From Rosistilla carotiformis (GTDB lineage Bacteria; Planctomycetota; Planctomycetia; Pirellulales; Pirellulaceae), in NCBI RefSeq assembly GCF_007753095.1, contig NZ_CP036348.1:2666001-2730000 (forward strand): a stretch of 64,000 nucleotides of DNA, read 5' to 3'. The position numbers and the translations under genes are program-made. Below are positions 36,242-46,617 of the stretch, piece by piece; the first letter of the stretch is position 1; each line of letters starts with the position of its first letter. The notes beneath the pieces are model-generated. The model was given only the letters and a program-made list of their open reading frames with translations, was not told the origin of the DNA and searched no databases.

Positions 36242-38550
36242 GCCTTGGCCCTCAATGGTGGATGGTAGCTGCCGAAGTACCCGAGCACCTGCTCGCCGAC
36301 CATCATCGCCGCCAGCAGTGCCAAGAGGATCCCCGTTCGACCACCACTTTCGGATTCGCTGGCGCTGGCCATTTGTCCGGCATCAAAAAACGTGACCATT
36401 GTGGGCCGCAGCGCCCGGTCGATTTCCGACCGAACCGCGCGACGCAAATCTCCTTCGCCGTCGGGGATTACCGATGCCACGGGGCGAACTTCTCGCGAAC
36501 CGTCTAAACGCGTCAGCCACCATTCGAAGATTCCCGGTTGCAGCAGCGTCGTGACGTCGACCGAGCGGTCGATCGCCGCGGCCGATGGTGAGACTTCGAC
36601 TTCCAAATCTTGATTCTCCGCGTCGGGTTCGGCTTGCAGTTGAATCGACAATCGCGGCGGCGCGGTCGCGGCGCCGATTAAGTCGACACTGCGGCCATAG
36701 GATTCGTTCCCCATCACCATCGTCAACGGTTGACTCACCAGTCGCGAAGTCGCAGGGTTGGCGGTCGACCACAGAAATGCATTGGTTCGCAATAGAAAAA
36801 CGACAAACGTCGGGTCGCCAGTCCAGTTGGTCCACGTGTTTCCCAGATCGGTCAGGGCGGTCACGATACGGCCACGCCCCAGTCGATGTTCGACAACAAA
36901 GGGTGCATCATCGCGGCGTCGAATCACCGTCCGGACACCCAACGCAAGGTCGCGATCGGTTTCCAAAGACAATGACCGCAGGACGCGGACCAATCCAAAC
37001 GCGCCTTCCCCGGCAGCGGCCAATGGTTCAACGATCGGATGCGAATTGTCGGGCAACAGGTCGGGCGTTTCGCTGTCGCTGGGCAAGGGCAAGTCTTTGG
37101 CGGCGTTCAGCGTTCCGGGTAACAGTCCGGGATACTTGGCGATCAAGCGGTTATAGTTTTCACGATCGGTGGCATCACCCAAAAAGAGCGCTAAACCGCC
37201 ACCATCGTTCACGTAATCGTTCAAGACGCGCGCCACAGAGTCTTCGATCCGCGGCAAGTTTAGAAGGTACACCACTCGGTACTGCGCTAGTTCATCGCTG
37301 CGGACGGAATTCAAAAAGCTGACCGGTCGAACTTCCGGAATCGCCCCAGTGCGAACCTGGCCGCCGGGATTCAAGACGCTGGCGACAAAGTAGGCGCCAC
37401 GTCCTTCGACATCGCCATCGACGATCAGCACTTTTTGTTGGTCGATCAACGGCAGCGTGCAGCTGCGTGAATTGTCGGCCGTCAAAATGTCCTCGGGAAT
37501 CGAAATGGTTAGCCCATGCGTGCCAGGTTCGGCGACATAGACTTGAAATCGTTTGGTCGCTTCTTTTCCCGGCTCGATCTTCTCAAAGACCATTGCCGGC
37601 AGGGCGGCGGTCGGTCCCGAATACAGTTGGTCGGTGCGCGGTGTCCCGACCTCCCGACCGTAACGAATCAGCTTGGCGTCCAGCGTCACATTGGTTGCGA
37701 TTTCGGTGCCGTAATTGCGAACCTTCGCTTCGACCATCACCGGCACTCCGGCAACCCAAACGTCTTCGACAGGTTGCAGTTGGGTGATCGCTAGGTTCGC
37801 TGCCGGAACCGAGGCACAATCGACCATTCGGATCTCGGTCCCCGACTTGCTGAGCTCTTGTAGGCTGGCGTTGATCCGCTCGGGACTTTCCCAGTCGTGC
37901 TGCCTAAGATCGCTCAGCACGTACAACACGGTACGGTCCGACGACGTCGCTTCGGCCAAACCGGCGGCCAATTCGACCGCTTGTTCCATCCCGCCGGCGA
38001 GTGAACTGGGAGCCGTTGCCATCAACCGATCCAGGGCACGGTTTTCGGCACCGACGGTTTGGGCGCTGAGATCCGCCGCGGCATCTCCCGCTTTGGACCC
38101 CGCCCCGACAACCAATTGCGCGCGGCTGGTTCGGATCACGGTCAATTGATGCGTGCCGTCGGCGGTCGCGAGCCGTTTGCCGAGCGATTCCAAGGCGCTC
38201 AAGGCACGGCGATACGCCGATCCGCCACCGCTTTGGTCCGACATCGAAAGGCTGTCGTCCAACAGCACGATGTGATGGTTGGTTTGCCCACCTAGGGCGT
38301 CCAGCCATCCAGCGCGTCCCGCCCAACCAGCCAACATCGCCACCAACACCGCAACAACGGCGGTTCGCATCAGCAACAACAGCAACTGACGCAACCAGAT
38401 CCATTTACGCTGTTTGCGATAACTGGCCAGTAGAAAATCCATCGCCGCCCATTGCCGACGTCGTTGGCGCAAGACGTTGATCAGATGGACCAGGAACGGT
38501 ACCGCCAGCAACGCAAAGCCGATCGTTAACGTGGGGAACAGGAACTGCAT
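36238..38550 (-). CDS. BatA/VWA-domain membrane protein
   Basis: 770 residues. The N-terminus has the BatA pattern: helix 5-27 (FALLAVPFLVHLINVLRQRR), RRQWAAMDFLLAS, then helix 53-77. A VWA-type domain follows with LLDDSLSMS (DxSxS from D98). CARDB-like and amidotransferase-like segments follow (LIDQQKVLIVDGDVEG, then FLNSVRSDELAQYRVVYLL), and a C-terminal helix closes it. Proteins of this kind sit in the membrane with their VWA domain outside or inside depending on topology, and partner with MoxR ATPases. Gene order DUF58, then this, then the second VWA gene is the standard one. Confidence 0.9.
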   Translation of the reverse strand: MQFLFPTLTIGFALLAVPFLVHLINVLRQRRRQWAAMDFLLASYRKQRKWIWLRQLLLLLMRTAVVAVLVAMLAGWAGRAGWLDALGGQTNHHIVLLDDSLSMSDQSGGGSAYRRALSALESLGKRLATADGTHQLTVIRTSRAQLVVGAGSKAGDAAADLSAQTVGAENRALDRLMATAPSSLAGGMEQAVELAAGLAEATSSDRTVLYVLSDLRQHDWESPERINASLQELSKSGTEIRMVDCASVPAANLAITQLQPVEDVWVAGVPVMVEAKVRNYGTEIATNVTLDAKLIRYGREVGTPRTDQLYSGPTAALPAMVFEKIEPGKEATKRFQVYVAEPGTHGLTISIPEDILTADNSRSCTLPLIDQQKVLIVDGDVEGRGAYFVASVLNPGGQVRTGAIPEVRPVSFLNSVRSDELAQYRVVYLLNLPRIEDSVARVLNDYVNDGGGLALFLGDATDRENYNRLIAKYPGLLPGTLNAAKDLPLPSDSETPDLLPDNSHPIVEPLAAAGEGAFGLVRVLRSLSLETDRDLALGVRTVIRRRDDAPFVVEHRLGRGRIVTALTDLGNTWTNWTGDPTFVVFLLRTNAFLWSTANPATSRLVSQPLTMVMGNESYGRSVDLIGAATAPPRLSIQLQAEPDAENQDLEVEVSPSAAAIDRSVDVTTLLQPGIFEWWLTRLDGSREVRPVASVIPDGEGDLRRAVRSEIDRALRPTMVTFFDAGQMASASESESGGRTGILLALLAAMMVGEQVLGYFGSYHPPLRAKA

Positions 38551-38678
38551 AAGGAATGAGCGTTAAGGGGCGATGTGGGAAAAACCGAGCCACGAACGTC
38601 GTCGACCCAAGTCATCGGGGTTCATAGCGGAGGGATAGCGGTTTGCGTGCACATGTTCGGATGTGCGGTCGTGAACGA

Positions 38679-39584
38679 TCATCCTTTTAAAGTGGGCATG
38701 TTGGCCCGAGCGCTGAGGAACTTGGCCAACACCGCATCCAACGGTTGGTTGGTGCGGACCAGTTCATATTCGATGCTCAGTCGAGCGCATGTCCGACGGG
38801 TATTGTCCAGGAAAGCGTTCATGGCTTCCAGGTAGCCTTCGCGGAGGGCGCGGGGATTGCAATTGAGGAACTGTTCGCTTTCGAGTCCTTCGAACCGCGT
38901 CGCCCCCGAAAACGGAAACTCAAGTTCCTCATCGTGAAGCGTTTGGAAGACGATCACGTCGTGGCCCCGTTTCCGCAACAGGCTGAGCGCTTTCACTAAG
39001 GACTCTCCGACCCCCAACAGGTCGCTGATCAACACAATCACGCCGCGGCGAGGGACCGATTCGGCCACTTCACGAGCGATTGCAAACAAATCGGTGGTGC
39101 TGTTTTGCGATGCGCCGTCGAGCGCGTCGAGGATCCGCGCCAATTGATACCGGCTGGTCCTTGGGGCTAGGTTGCGGCGGATCTTATCGTCGAAGGTGAC
39201 CAGGCCGGTCGCATCCTGTTGACGATTCGCCAAGAACGCCAGGCAGGCGGCGATCGAAGCGGCGTATTCAAACTTATTTTCACTGCCGCTGCCGTAATGC
39301 ATGCTGGCCGATGAATCGACCAACAAGTGCATCCGGAAATTGGTTTCCTCTTCGTATTGCTTGATGTGCAGACGATCCTGCCGCCCCCACACCTTCCAAT
39401 CGATGTGGCGGATGTCATCACCGGCGACGTACTGCCGGTGCTGAAGGAATTCGATCGATTGTCCGAAGTAGGGGCTGCGGTGCATTCCCGACAGAAACCC
39501 TTCGACGACGCGTCGTGCCTTGAGTTCCAGACGGGCGACGCGACGAGCGGCTTCAGGACGCAAAAATCTTTTTGAATCGGGCAT
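38679..39584 (-). CDS. DUF58 domain protein
   Basis: 301 residues from the ATG at 39584 ([20 protein letters not shown]). It overlaps the end of moxR by 32 bases, and starts further upstream would lie deep inside moxR. Hallmarks are [36 protein letters not shown], then a VWA-like core ([30 protein letters not shown]). DUF58 proteins are the usual partner of MoxR ATPases and are thought to be their substrates or adaptors. No membrane helix, so it should be cytoplasmic or peripheral. Confidence 0.92.
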   Translation of the reverse strand: MPDSKRFLRPEAARRVARLELKARRVVEGFLSGMHRSPYFGQSIEFLQHRQYVAGDDIRHIDWKVWGRQDRLHIKQYEEETNFRMHLLVDSSASMHYGSGSENKFEYAASIAACLAFLANRQQDATGLVTFDDKIRRNLAPRTSRYQLARILDALDGASQNSTTDLFAIAREVAESVPRRGVIVLISDLLGVGESLVKALSLLRKRGHDVIVFQTLHDEELEFPFSGATRFEGLESEQFLNCNPRALREGYLEAMNAFLDNTRRTCARLSIEYELVRTNQPLDAVLAKFLSARANMPTLKG

Positions 39585-40608
39585 CGCGTGACAGCTCGTC
39601 TTCGTTTTCTGGAGTAACAGCCAAGATCCGAGCGACCACATCGTCGCTTGTAACCCCTTCGCTTTCCGCGGCGAAGTTGACAACCATCCGATGTCGCAGC
39701 ACCGCTGGAGCGAGCGCTTGGATATCCGATGGCTGGACGTGGAAGCGACCTTCAAGAAGCGCGCGTGCCTTGCCGCCTAGAATCAAGTTTTGAACCGCAC
39801 GCGGTCCCGCACCCCATCCGACGAGATCGTTAACAAAGTCAGGGACTCCTTCGCTGCCCACGCGGGTCTGGCGAACGATCGACAAAGCGTAACGGACAAC
39901 GTGGTCGCTGACGGGAACTTGGCGTACCAGTTGTTGCAACCGAACGATCTCTTCGGCTTTTAGCACCGGTTCGACTTCGCTCACACTGGCGCCGGTGGTT
40001 CTTCGTGCTACTTCAAACTCTTCATCGAAGTTCGGGTACTCGACGTAGACCTTAAACATGAACCGGTCCTGTTGCGCTTCGGGCAGCGGATAGGTTCCTT
40101 CTTGTTCGATCGGGTTTTGTGTGGCCAGAACGAAAAACGGATCGGCCATCGGATGGCGTTGTCCGCTGACGGTCACCTGCCGTTCCTGCATCGCTTCCAA
40201 CAACGCAGCCTGGGTTTTGGGCGGCGTTCGGTTGATCTCGTCGGCGAGCACCAAGTTGGCGAACAGCGGACCCGGCATGAATCGCATCTGGCGGTGCCCC
40301 GACGCCCGGTCCTCCTCGATGATCTCGGTTCCGGTCACGTCGGCCGGCATCAGATCGGGGGTGAACTGGATCCGGTTGAACGACAGATCCAAGCACTTCG
40401 CAAGCGTGCTGATCATCAACGTCTTGGCCAATCCGGGGACGCCTTCGAGCATGCAATGCCCGCGGCTGAACAGGCTGATCATCAATTGATCGATCACGTT
40501 TTGCTGGCCGACGATCACCTTGCCAAGCTGATCGCGAACACGATTGCGAGCGTCGTGCAATCGTTGCGCGTCTTCTTCGGTGAACTCAGGAGGCGCCTGT
40601 GTGCTCAT
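39553..40608 (-). CDS. MoxR-family AAA+ ATPase
   Basis: 351 residues from the ATG at 40608, supported by AAAGGAT upstream; an earlier Met adds 20 residues. Walker A is GVPGLAKT (56-63), Walker B is LADEINR (121-127), followed by [20 protein letters not shown] and the sensor segment [18 protein letters not shown] and DRF. MoxR ATPases act as chaperones that load metals or assemble complexes together with VWA proteins. It is the first gene of the minus-strand cluster, so it is probably promoter-proximal. A 284-base gap separates it from the PQQ/TPR gene upstream. Confidence 0.96.
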   Translation of the reverse strand: MSTQAPPEFTEEDAQRLHDARNRVRDQLGKVIVGQQNVIDQLMISLFSRGHCMLEGVPGLAKTLMISTLAKCLDLSFNRIQFTPDLMPADVTGTEIIEEDRASGHRQMRFMPGPLFANLVLADEINRTPPKTQAALLEAMQERQVTVSGQRHPMADPFFVLATQNPIEQEGTYPLPEAQQDRFMFKVYVEYPNFDEEFEVARRTTGASVSEVEPVLKAEEIVRLQQLVRQVPVSDHVVRYALSIVRQTRVGSEGVPDFVNDLVGWGAGPRAVQNLILGGKARALLEGRFHVQPSDIQALAPAVLRHRMVVNFAAESEGVTSDDVVARILAVTPENEDELSRDARFKKIFAS

Positions 40609-40892
40609 CCAGATCCTTTCGAGTCTATTAAGTAAAAAGCCATAACCAGCGATTGCCGGTTGCGACATTCATCGATCTAACGTTTGCAAAACTTTTACGC
40701 ATCGCAACCTACCCAGGCATGGGGAGGTTGATGCAGGGATTATTCGTCTTCAACGGACGGGTTGGATTTCGATCGACACGTCGTTGAGACAATCCCGATT
40801 CCAAAACCAATCGTTCCCTGGGGCAGCCCATGGAAACCGTTGGAACAAGCTTACCCCAAACTTGCCCAATCAACATAGCACGATCCGCGGAA

Positions 40893-43800
40893 CTATTCGA
40901 CTGGCTGGAACAAACCAAACGGTTCACGTCGCCGCTCAACGCGTGCGCCGTCCTTTGGGTCGGGGACAACTTGGATCGCACCGTCGACCGATTTGGGTGG
41001 TGGCTCATCTTGCATTTTGATACTCAATTGGTTGCGATCGATCGCCACAATGTATTGCCAATCGGTCGGATTGATACTCACATGAGTGACCACTTCCATT
41101 GGCACGGTCCGCGCCACAAGACCTTTGGATTCGTGGACCAGACGTCCGTCGCGGACATCGATCGCCTGCAATGTAATGTTCCAGGATGGGATCCCATCGC
41201 CGGAGCGGGTCGGTCGTTGGCGTCGCGACAGAAACATCAAAGGGCCACCGACGGGCTGCCCCAGGGTCACGCCAAAGGCTTCCATTTGAAAAGGAGCCTC
41301 CCAGAGCGGTTTGCCTGTGGCGAGGTCAAACGCCATCGCCGGGCCTGCAACTTCGACATGCTGTTGGTCCTTGGCGCTGCGGCTGAATCGCATTTCTTTG
41401 TCTTCAGGCAATTCCACGTTGGGGAGCACAATCAAGCGATCCTCCCACAACATCGCTTGGACATTCAGCAGTGGTCCTCCGGGAGGAAGCGACGAACTTT
41501 CCAAAGCCTTTCCTGCCTTCAGATCCCATATCTGAAGATCCCCTTCGGGCTGCAGGGTGACAACAAACCGATTCTCGACCACCTGCCCTTTTGTCCCTGC
41601 AGGAAGTGTTTGCGTTTCGATCAACGGCTTGCCGGTGGTCGCATCCCAGAGTCGCAGCTTCAGCGACGCGGGGCCGTCGGTCCCCGCGGGCGCTTCGGTG
41701 TAAGTGAGTAGACGCGACTCGTTGGTCGCCCATATTTGTTCGCCGGGTTCAATCCACGATTCGGTTTCCAGCGGCTGGCCGTCGCTGGAACGGAAACGGA
41801 AGACTTGGCGTGTCGACGGACTGACGACCGAGACGATCGAATCGCTCGCCGCAAGATACCCATCGTCGACGTCCAGCGTCGCCCGCCAGCGATCCTTGCC
41901 CGTCAACACATCGACAGCCGACAACGTTCGCGCCTGCAGCATCATGAATCTTCCGCCTTGAATCGAACTGGTTCGCAGCGCCGGTTGGTTTTGAGCGTTA
42001 AAATGACGCTGCCGCAGCTGGCCCCAAACGTTTGGCGCGCGGCGGGTTTGGATGTCATTGTTGCCGCTGCCCGATCGCCACACGCGACGCCAAACCTCCA
42101 TGTCGTTCGGGTTTTGCATCGCTTGGAACAGATCGATCCCGATCACCGCCGACGGCAACACGACGATCATCATGCCGTGATCGATGTAAACTTCTTCGGG
42201 CCCATTCCGCCCATTGTTCTCGGTTTCCAACCGATACATGGGGCCCAACGTCCCTTGAGGCGTTTGCATTTGCAGGCTGTCAGTGCTTTCGCTGGCCAGC
42301 ACTTTCCAGTTTGCAAAGGCCAAACCATCGCGCTGCATCACGTCCAACAGGTCCGCTCCGCTCCCCATCTCGTTGGGGAATTGCATCGGTTGCGCGTTGG
42401 CATGTTTAGGCCAATCGGCCAACGCCAAGCCGGCGTTTTGGTTTTCCGCTGCCAAACGAATCAGTTGCTTCAGTTGGTCGCGTCCCCAGTTGTCGTCCAA
42501 GGTGATCGCTTCGGGAGCTTTGATCTCAGCAAAGGTCGCCAACGCGTCGGTTTCCCATTGAACGTTCAAATACAATCCGGCCAGCGTCGCCAGCCAGCGA
42601 TCGCGCCGTGCATCCGAATCGGCTGCCGCGATCGCTCCACGTAGCAAGCGTTCGGCGGCCAAATACGAACCCTCTTTTCGGAATCGATCGGCGACCGCCA
42701 ACAGGATGGGGTCACACGCTTCGAAGTGACCGAAGTGCCGTTGCAATTGTTGTCCCCGTGGCCCGGTCACGGAAGAAAGGTTCTGCAGTCGGGCGGCCAC
42801 CAGTTCATTAATCTTGGCGAGCGCATCGGAATCGGCCCGTTGCACCACTTCATCGACGCGGGCTCCGATCCAGCCATCCAGGTTGGCCGTCCGACCGTCG
42901 GACAGTTCGATTCGCTGCGCGGTGTCGAAGACTTGAACGCCCATGAAATTCACTTCGGGGGCCGACAAGTCGAGCAACGCTTGCGCTGCGGCCACAAAAT
43001 CTCCCGATTCCAGCAACCCTGTCGCCTTCAATCGCAGGACTTCGGCGCGTTCTTGAGGAAGTTCGGCAACCCGTTCGAGTTCGTCTAACAGTTCGACGTT
43101 GGCGGCAAAATCGCTCCGCAACGCGCTGACCATCGCTTCGACGATCAATACACGGGCCTCCTCATATTCGGGCGCGTCGGCGGGAACGCGGCGCAGCCAT
43201 TGCAACGCTTCGTCGCGGTTCCCTTCCTCCAGCAGCAATTCGCCTTTACAGATCGTTGCCCAAACATTGTTGGGATCAACGAGCAACGCGCTGGCCACGC
43301 TCTCCGCCGCACTTTTGCGACCGCGCGCCATCGCGATATGAGTGGCCGATTGAGATAACAATTGACCCCGCACCGAAACCAGGTTTCCCAATGGATAGTG
43401 CACCTCCTGGCTGCTGCGCTCGCGTCCATCGAGGGTGCCGATCGACACCAAGCGATTCCCGCTGGTCGGGAACATAAATTGTCCCGGTCCGAAAGCACCG
43501 CGGCCGACAATCGATTCCCCTCGGGTCAACGGAGCCTCATAATCCCAACGGCGGTTGCCGGTGGTCACATCGAGACCCCGGATCGTGTCGTTGCCTACTA
43601 GGATCGCCGTACCGTCGGCGACCCCGGCCAGGTAGTGCCAATCCTCGCGAGGGATCGTCGCCCAAGCGGGTTTGCCCGTCTGGAGGTCCAGCGCATATAA
43701 GCGGTCTCCTTCGATTGGCGTCACAAGCACGCGGCCTTGGGAAATCAGAGGAGTTCCGTCGTTCCAACGCGCTAGGTAGGAACTGCTGTCCCGGTTGCCA

Positions 43801-45590
43801 CGGCCTCCAAATGAACGCGACATCTGGTTCATCATGTCGGTGCGCGGGTAGCGGAAGCCCCAGCGGAAAGTTCGAGTCGCGAGGTCGATCGCGACGATCG
43901 CGCCATGCCCGGTTGGGCAGACAAGCGTGCCATCGGCGTAGGCCGGAACGGCGCCGCCAATGCGACGGATGGGGTCGTCTTCGATCGTGCCCGTTTCGAC
44001 AGCAACCAAATGCTGCCGCCACTGCAACGCACCGCTCGCCGAATCCAAACAGAACAGGAACAGGTCGGCTTTCTGTTCACCGATCACGTACAACTGGTCG
44101 TCGATCGGTAGCGGTGGACCTAGGAAGAACGTATCGTCCAATTGTGGTTCGGCCGAATATTCGCCGCCAATCGTCCACACCAACTTGCCTTCGGTGGCGA
44201 TATCCAAGGCAACCAGCGTGTTGGTGCCGCCGGTCGATCTCTGAATCCCCTGAATGCCCATGCCGCCGAACTGATTAAAGGTGGCCGGTCGGACCTCCCC
44301 CAGATCCATCAGCATGAACGCGCGGGTCCCGTCGCTGCTGACGCGGCCAAACGGCAAATCGTTCCAAACCCGTTGGACCAGCAGACGATGACGCTGTTCA
44401 TCGTCGGGGATCTCGTCGGTTGGGATCGCGGTGCCGTCAAGGGTGTCGGAGAACCAAGGATACTCCCAGACATATTTGCCCGATTCAAAATCGATCGCGA
44501 CCATTCCTTCGGTCGTCTTGGCGAGGACGGTGTTGTCGACGACGATCGGTTGCCAGGTGGGGATCGGGAACGTCCCCGATGCCTCGCGGGCCGCTTGGAA
44601 GCTCTCCAGGAATTCCTGTTGCCGAACGCTCCACGTTGTCTGCTTCATCCAGCGTTCGTTACGCATCGGCAATTCGCTGCCGCGGTATCCATTGCGGGCG
44701 GCATTGCCACCGGCAAGGGGTTGGTTGAGCGGATGGTCGTCTAGGCTTGGTGTCGTTTTTGGAAAGTGTTTCGAAAGCCAATCGGTAAGCACAGAGGCAT
44801 CCCCTGCCGATTTGGGCAGATCGACTTCGCGGCCATCTAACGGGACCCTTTGAGCGGACAGGCTGTTCAACGAGACCAAAACATCGACGGCCCGGTCGGT
44901 GTTCCCCGCCTGGTACCAGCTGCCCGCCAGGGCAACGATGAGGTTGGCGCCAAGTTTGTTTCGCAAACGTTCGTAGCGGTACACGCGGTCCCACATCAAC
45001 GCAGCGGCAAGCGGTCGGCCTTGCACTAGATCGTGATACCCCAACAGCAATGTCGCTTGAAGTCCAGCATCGGTGTGCAGGTATTCACGAGAAACCTTGG
45101 CGATCCCCTGCCAATCGTGATCTTCGACGGCCTCTTTAAGTTCTGCGGCAGCACGGCTGCCGTAACGCAGGTCGTAAATTTCCATCCCCTTGCTGGGCAA
45201 TTGTCCCAACAAGTTTTCCGCCTCGCGCAACAGGCTGCTGCCGGCGAGCGTGGGTTGTTCGGTTTCAAAGAAGAAGTCCTGCCCCTGCATCTCACTGATC
45301 CCAGGATCCGACTTTCGGGACAGCAGTTCGCCCAAAATGATGATCGCATCGCCATAGCGCGTTTCGTCGATCGCTTCGCGCGCGTCGGACATCTCTTGTC
45401 GCAATGACCGATCGGGTTCGATGAATTGACCACCGATCGATGCTTGACCATCGCGGACGCCAAACTGGGCCGCTGCGTCATCCGCGAAATGAGGGAACGC
45501 TAGCAAGAGCGGCGCGAGCAAGAGGATCGACCAGGCCCGCGGGCCCCAGAGGGCTTGGGATGCTTGGAAGGGCAGCAAAGCTTGAAGCAT
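40893..45590 (-). CDS. Giant secreted TPR and PQQ-propeller protein
   Basis: 1565 residues with a long signal sequence (core about 20-32, ending AAAQ). TPR-like helices occupy about 60-290, then a first propeller (ANTTEGMVAID-type blades: AIDFESGKYVWEYPW, ALDIATEGKLVWTI, LDLQTGKPAWATI, GLDVTTGNRRWDY). A second TPR block lies at about 765-1065. A second propeller follows (AVDVLTGKDRWRAT, WDATTGKPLIETQ, FDLATGKPLWEAP). The plan is thus TPR-propeller-TPR-propeller. Large propeller/TPR proteins of this kind are frequent in planctomycetes and their role is unknown; protein-protein scaffolding outside the inner membrane is the likely use. It may share a transcript with moxR downstream. Confidence 0.88.
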   Translation of the reverse strand: MLQALLPFQASQALWGPRAWSILLLAPLLLAFPHFADDAAAQFGVRDGQASIGGQFIEPDRSLRQEMSDAREAIDETRYGDAIIILGELLSRKSDPGISEMQGQDFFFETEQPTLAGSSLLREAENLLGQLPSKGMEIYDLRYGSRAAAELKEAVEDHDWQGIAKVSREYLHTDAGLQATLLLGYHDLVQGRPLAAALMWDRVYRYERLRNKLGANLIVALAGSWYQAGNTDRAVDVLVSLNSLSAQRVPLDGREVDLPKSAGDASVLTDWLSKHFPKTTPSLDDHPLNQPLAGGNAARNGYRGSELPMRNERWMKQTTWSVRQQEFLESFQAAREASGTFPIPTWQPIVVDNTVLAKTTEGMVAIDFESGKYVWEYPWFSDTLDGTAIPTDEIPDDEQRHRLLVQRVWNDLPFGRVSSDGTRAFMLMDLGEVRPATFNQFGGMGIQGIQRSTGGTNTLVALDIATEGKLVWTIGGEYSAEPQLDDTFFLGPPLPIDDQLYVIGEQKADLFLFCLDSASGALQWRQHLVAVETGTIEDDPIRRIGGAVPAYADGTLVCPTGHGAIVAIDLATRTFRWGFRYPRTDMMNQMSRSFGGRGNRDSSSYLARWNDGTPLISQGRVLVTPIEGDRLYALDLQTGKPAWATIPREDWHYLAGVADGTAILVGNDTIRGLDVTTGNRRWDYEAPLTRGESIVGRGAFGPGQFMFPTSGNRLVSIGTLDGRERSSQEVHYPLGNLVSVRGQLLSQSATHIAMARGRKSAAESVASALLVDPNNVWATICKGELLLEEGNRDEALQWLRRVPADAPEYEEARVLIVEAMVSALRSDFAANVELLDELERVAELPQERAEVLRLKATGLLESGDFVAAAQALLDLSAPEVNFMGVQVFDTAQRIELSDGRTANLDGWIGARVDEVVQRADSDALAKINELVAARLQNLSSVTGPRGQQLQRHFGHFEACDPILLAVADRFRKEGSYLAAERLLRGAIAAADSDARRDRWLATLAGLYLNVQWETDALATFAEIKAPEAITLDDNWGRDQLKQLIRLAAENQNAGLALADWPKHANAQPMQFPNEMGSGADLLDVMQRDGLAFANWKVLASESTDSLQMQTPQGTLGPMYRLETENNGRNGPEEVYIDHGMMIVVLPSAVIGIDLFQAMQNPNDMEVWRRVWRSGSGNNDIQTRRAPNVWGQLRQRHFNAQNQPALRTSSIQGGRFMMLQARTLSAVDVLTGKDRWRATLDVDDGYLAASDSIVSVVSPSTRQVFRFRSSDGQPLETESWIEPGEQIWATNESRLLTYTEAPAGTDGPASLKLRLWDATTGKPLIETQTLPAGTKGQVVENRFVVTLQPEGDLQIWDLKAGKALESSSLPPGGPLLNVQAMLWEDRLIVLPNVELPEDKEMRFSRSAKDQQHVEVAGPAMAFDLATGKPLWEAPFQMEAFGVTLGQPVGGPLMFLSRRQRPTRSGDGIPSWNITLQAIDVRDGRLVHESKGLVARTVPMEVVTHVSINPTDWQYIVAIDRNQLSIKMQDEPPPKSVDGAIQVVPDPKDGARVERRREPFGLFQPVE

Positions 45591-45994
45591 ATTTCAGAAA
45601 TCCATTGCAAAGCGCGCATCGCATGGGCACAAATAATCAGCTGGTGGCCCAGCCGCAACATCATCATACGACAAATTGTAGCGTATCAGGATTGCGAAGG
45701 AATGCGAGCGAATCCGCGAGTTCGCCAATCGATATAACCGGTACCAGCCCTCCCCCAACAAGTTGGATTCGCCACCGGACCTCCTAAATCTGGAAGTTTC
45801 GTTCAAACCCCTTTTGTGACTGGGTCGATCTCTAGGGGGGCGTAGAGCACTATGAAAACGCTTAAACCGATTTGAAATCCATTGTTTGCACTGCACCGAA
45901 ATTCTTGACCGATGGATCGGTCAAAGTTTCTTTTGTGGATCGTGCAAACAGCGTGGTTGTCCGACCTACGATTCAAAAAAGAGCAGTGAGTCCA
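45591..45994. other. Divergent intergenic region
   Basis: About 400 bases between the giant propeller gene and the small surface-protein gene. No convincing gene. It should carry promoters in both directions; the one clear element is the palindrome at 45905-45924. Confidence 0.5.
45905..45924. promoter_or_regulatory. Perfect 9-2-9 palindrome, candidate operator
   Basis: TTGACCGAT-GG-ATCGGTCAA is a perfect inverted repeat 70 bases upstream of the ATG at 45995. The length and two-base spacer suit a dimeric helix-turn-helix repressor or activator site. TTGACC could also double as a -35 element, but I find no matching -10. Confidence 0.5.
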
Positions 45995-46579
45995 ATGCGA
46001 ATTACAAAACTCCTAAAGGCTGTTGTCACGATCGTGACCTGTGCAGCAATGATCGTGCCTCATCCCGCCTTGGCGGCGGCACGTTCGACCCAGATTGTGG
46101 ATGGCATCCAAGTAAGCCAAAGCATCAAAAATGTCCGTTTGGCCAAAACCGGAGCGCTGCGAGGCGCGATTGTTGACCAAAACGGCAATCCAGTTGCTGG
46201 AGCACCTGTGGTCGTTGGACAGCAGGGCAAAATTGTTGCTGAGCTGAACACCGCAGCCGACGGTCGCTACGAATTGGCAACCGCCACCCCCGGCGTTTAC
46301 CAAGTTGCTAGCTACGCTGGCGTGCAAACCATCCGTGTGCATGCCGACAACGCCCCCGCCGACTCGGTTGACGGTGTTGTTCAGGTGATCGATCAAGCTG
46401 GCATTTCGCGTGGTCAGTGCTGTGCAGCGGGGCCCAGCTGCCCCGGTTGCGACCAATGCAGCGGCAATCGCTTTGGTCTGCTGAAGCGTGTTGCGACCAA
46501 CCCATTGACTTGGGCTGTCGTGATCGCCGCAGCAATCGCCATCCCGTTGGCTCTCGATGACGATGACGACGCTAGCTGA
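45995..46579 (+). CDS. Small exported protein with regulatory-like domain and Cys cluster
   Basis: 194 residues from the ATG at 45995, which starts a signal peptide (core 8-22, ending ALAA). A carboxypeptidase-regulatory-like beta domain follows at about 50-115 (LRGAIVDQNGNPVAGAPVVV, DGRYELATATPGVYQV). Then comes a Cys cluster, QCCAAGPSCPGCDQC (Cys 142, 143, 149, 152, 155), a basic segment, a transmembrane helix (about 172-187) and an acidic tail of five Asp. The layout (export signal, beta domain, helix, charged tail) resembles surface proteins with C-terminal sorting helices, but the charge is acidic rather than basic. The gene has its own terminator at 46618. Confidence 0.75.
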   Translation: MRITKLLKAVVTIVTCAAMIVPHPALAAARSTQIVDGIQVSQSIKNVRLAKTGALRGAIVDQNGNPVAGAPVVVGQQGKIVAELNTAADGRYELATATPGVYQVASYAGVQTIRVHADNAPADSVDGVVQVIDQAGISRGQCCAAGPSCPGCDQCSGNRFGLLKRVATNPLTWAVVIAAAIAIPLALDDDDDAS

Positions 46580-46617
46580 TCGCATTGCGTTCGCAGATGG
46601 TCGAGCAAATCATATTG

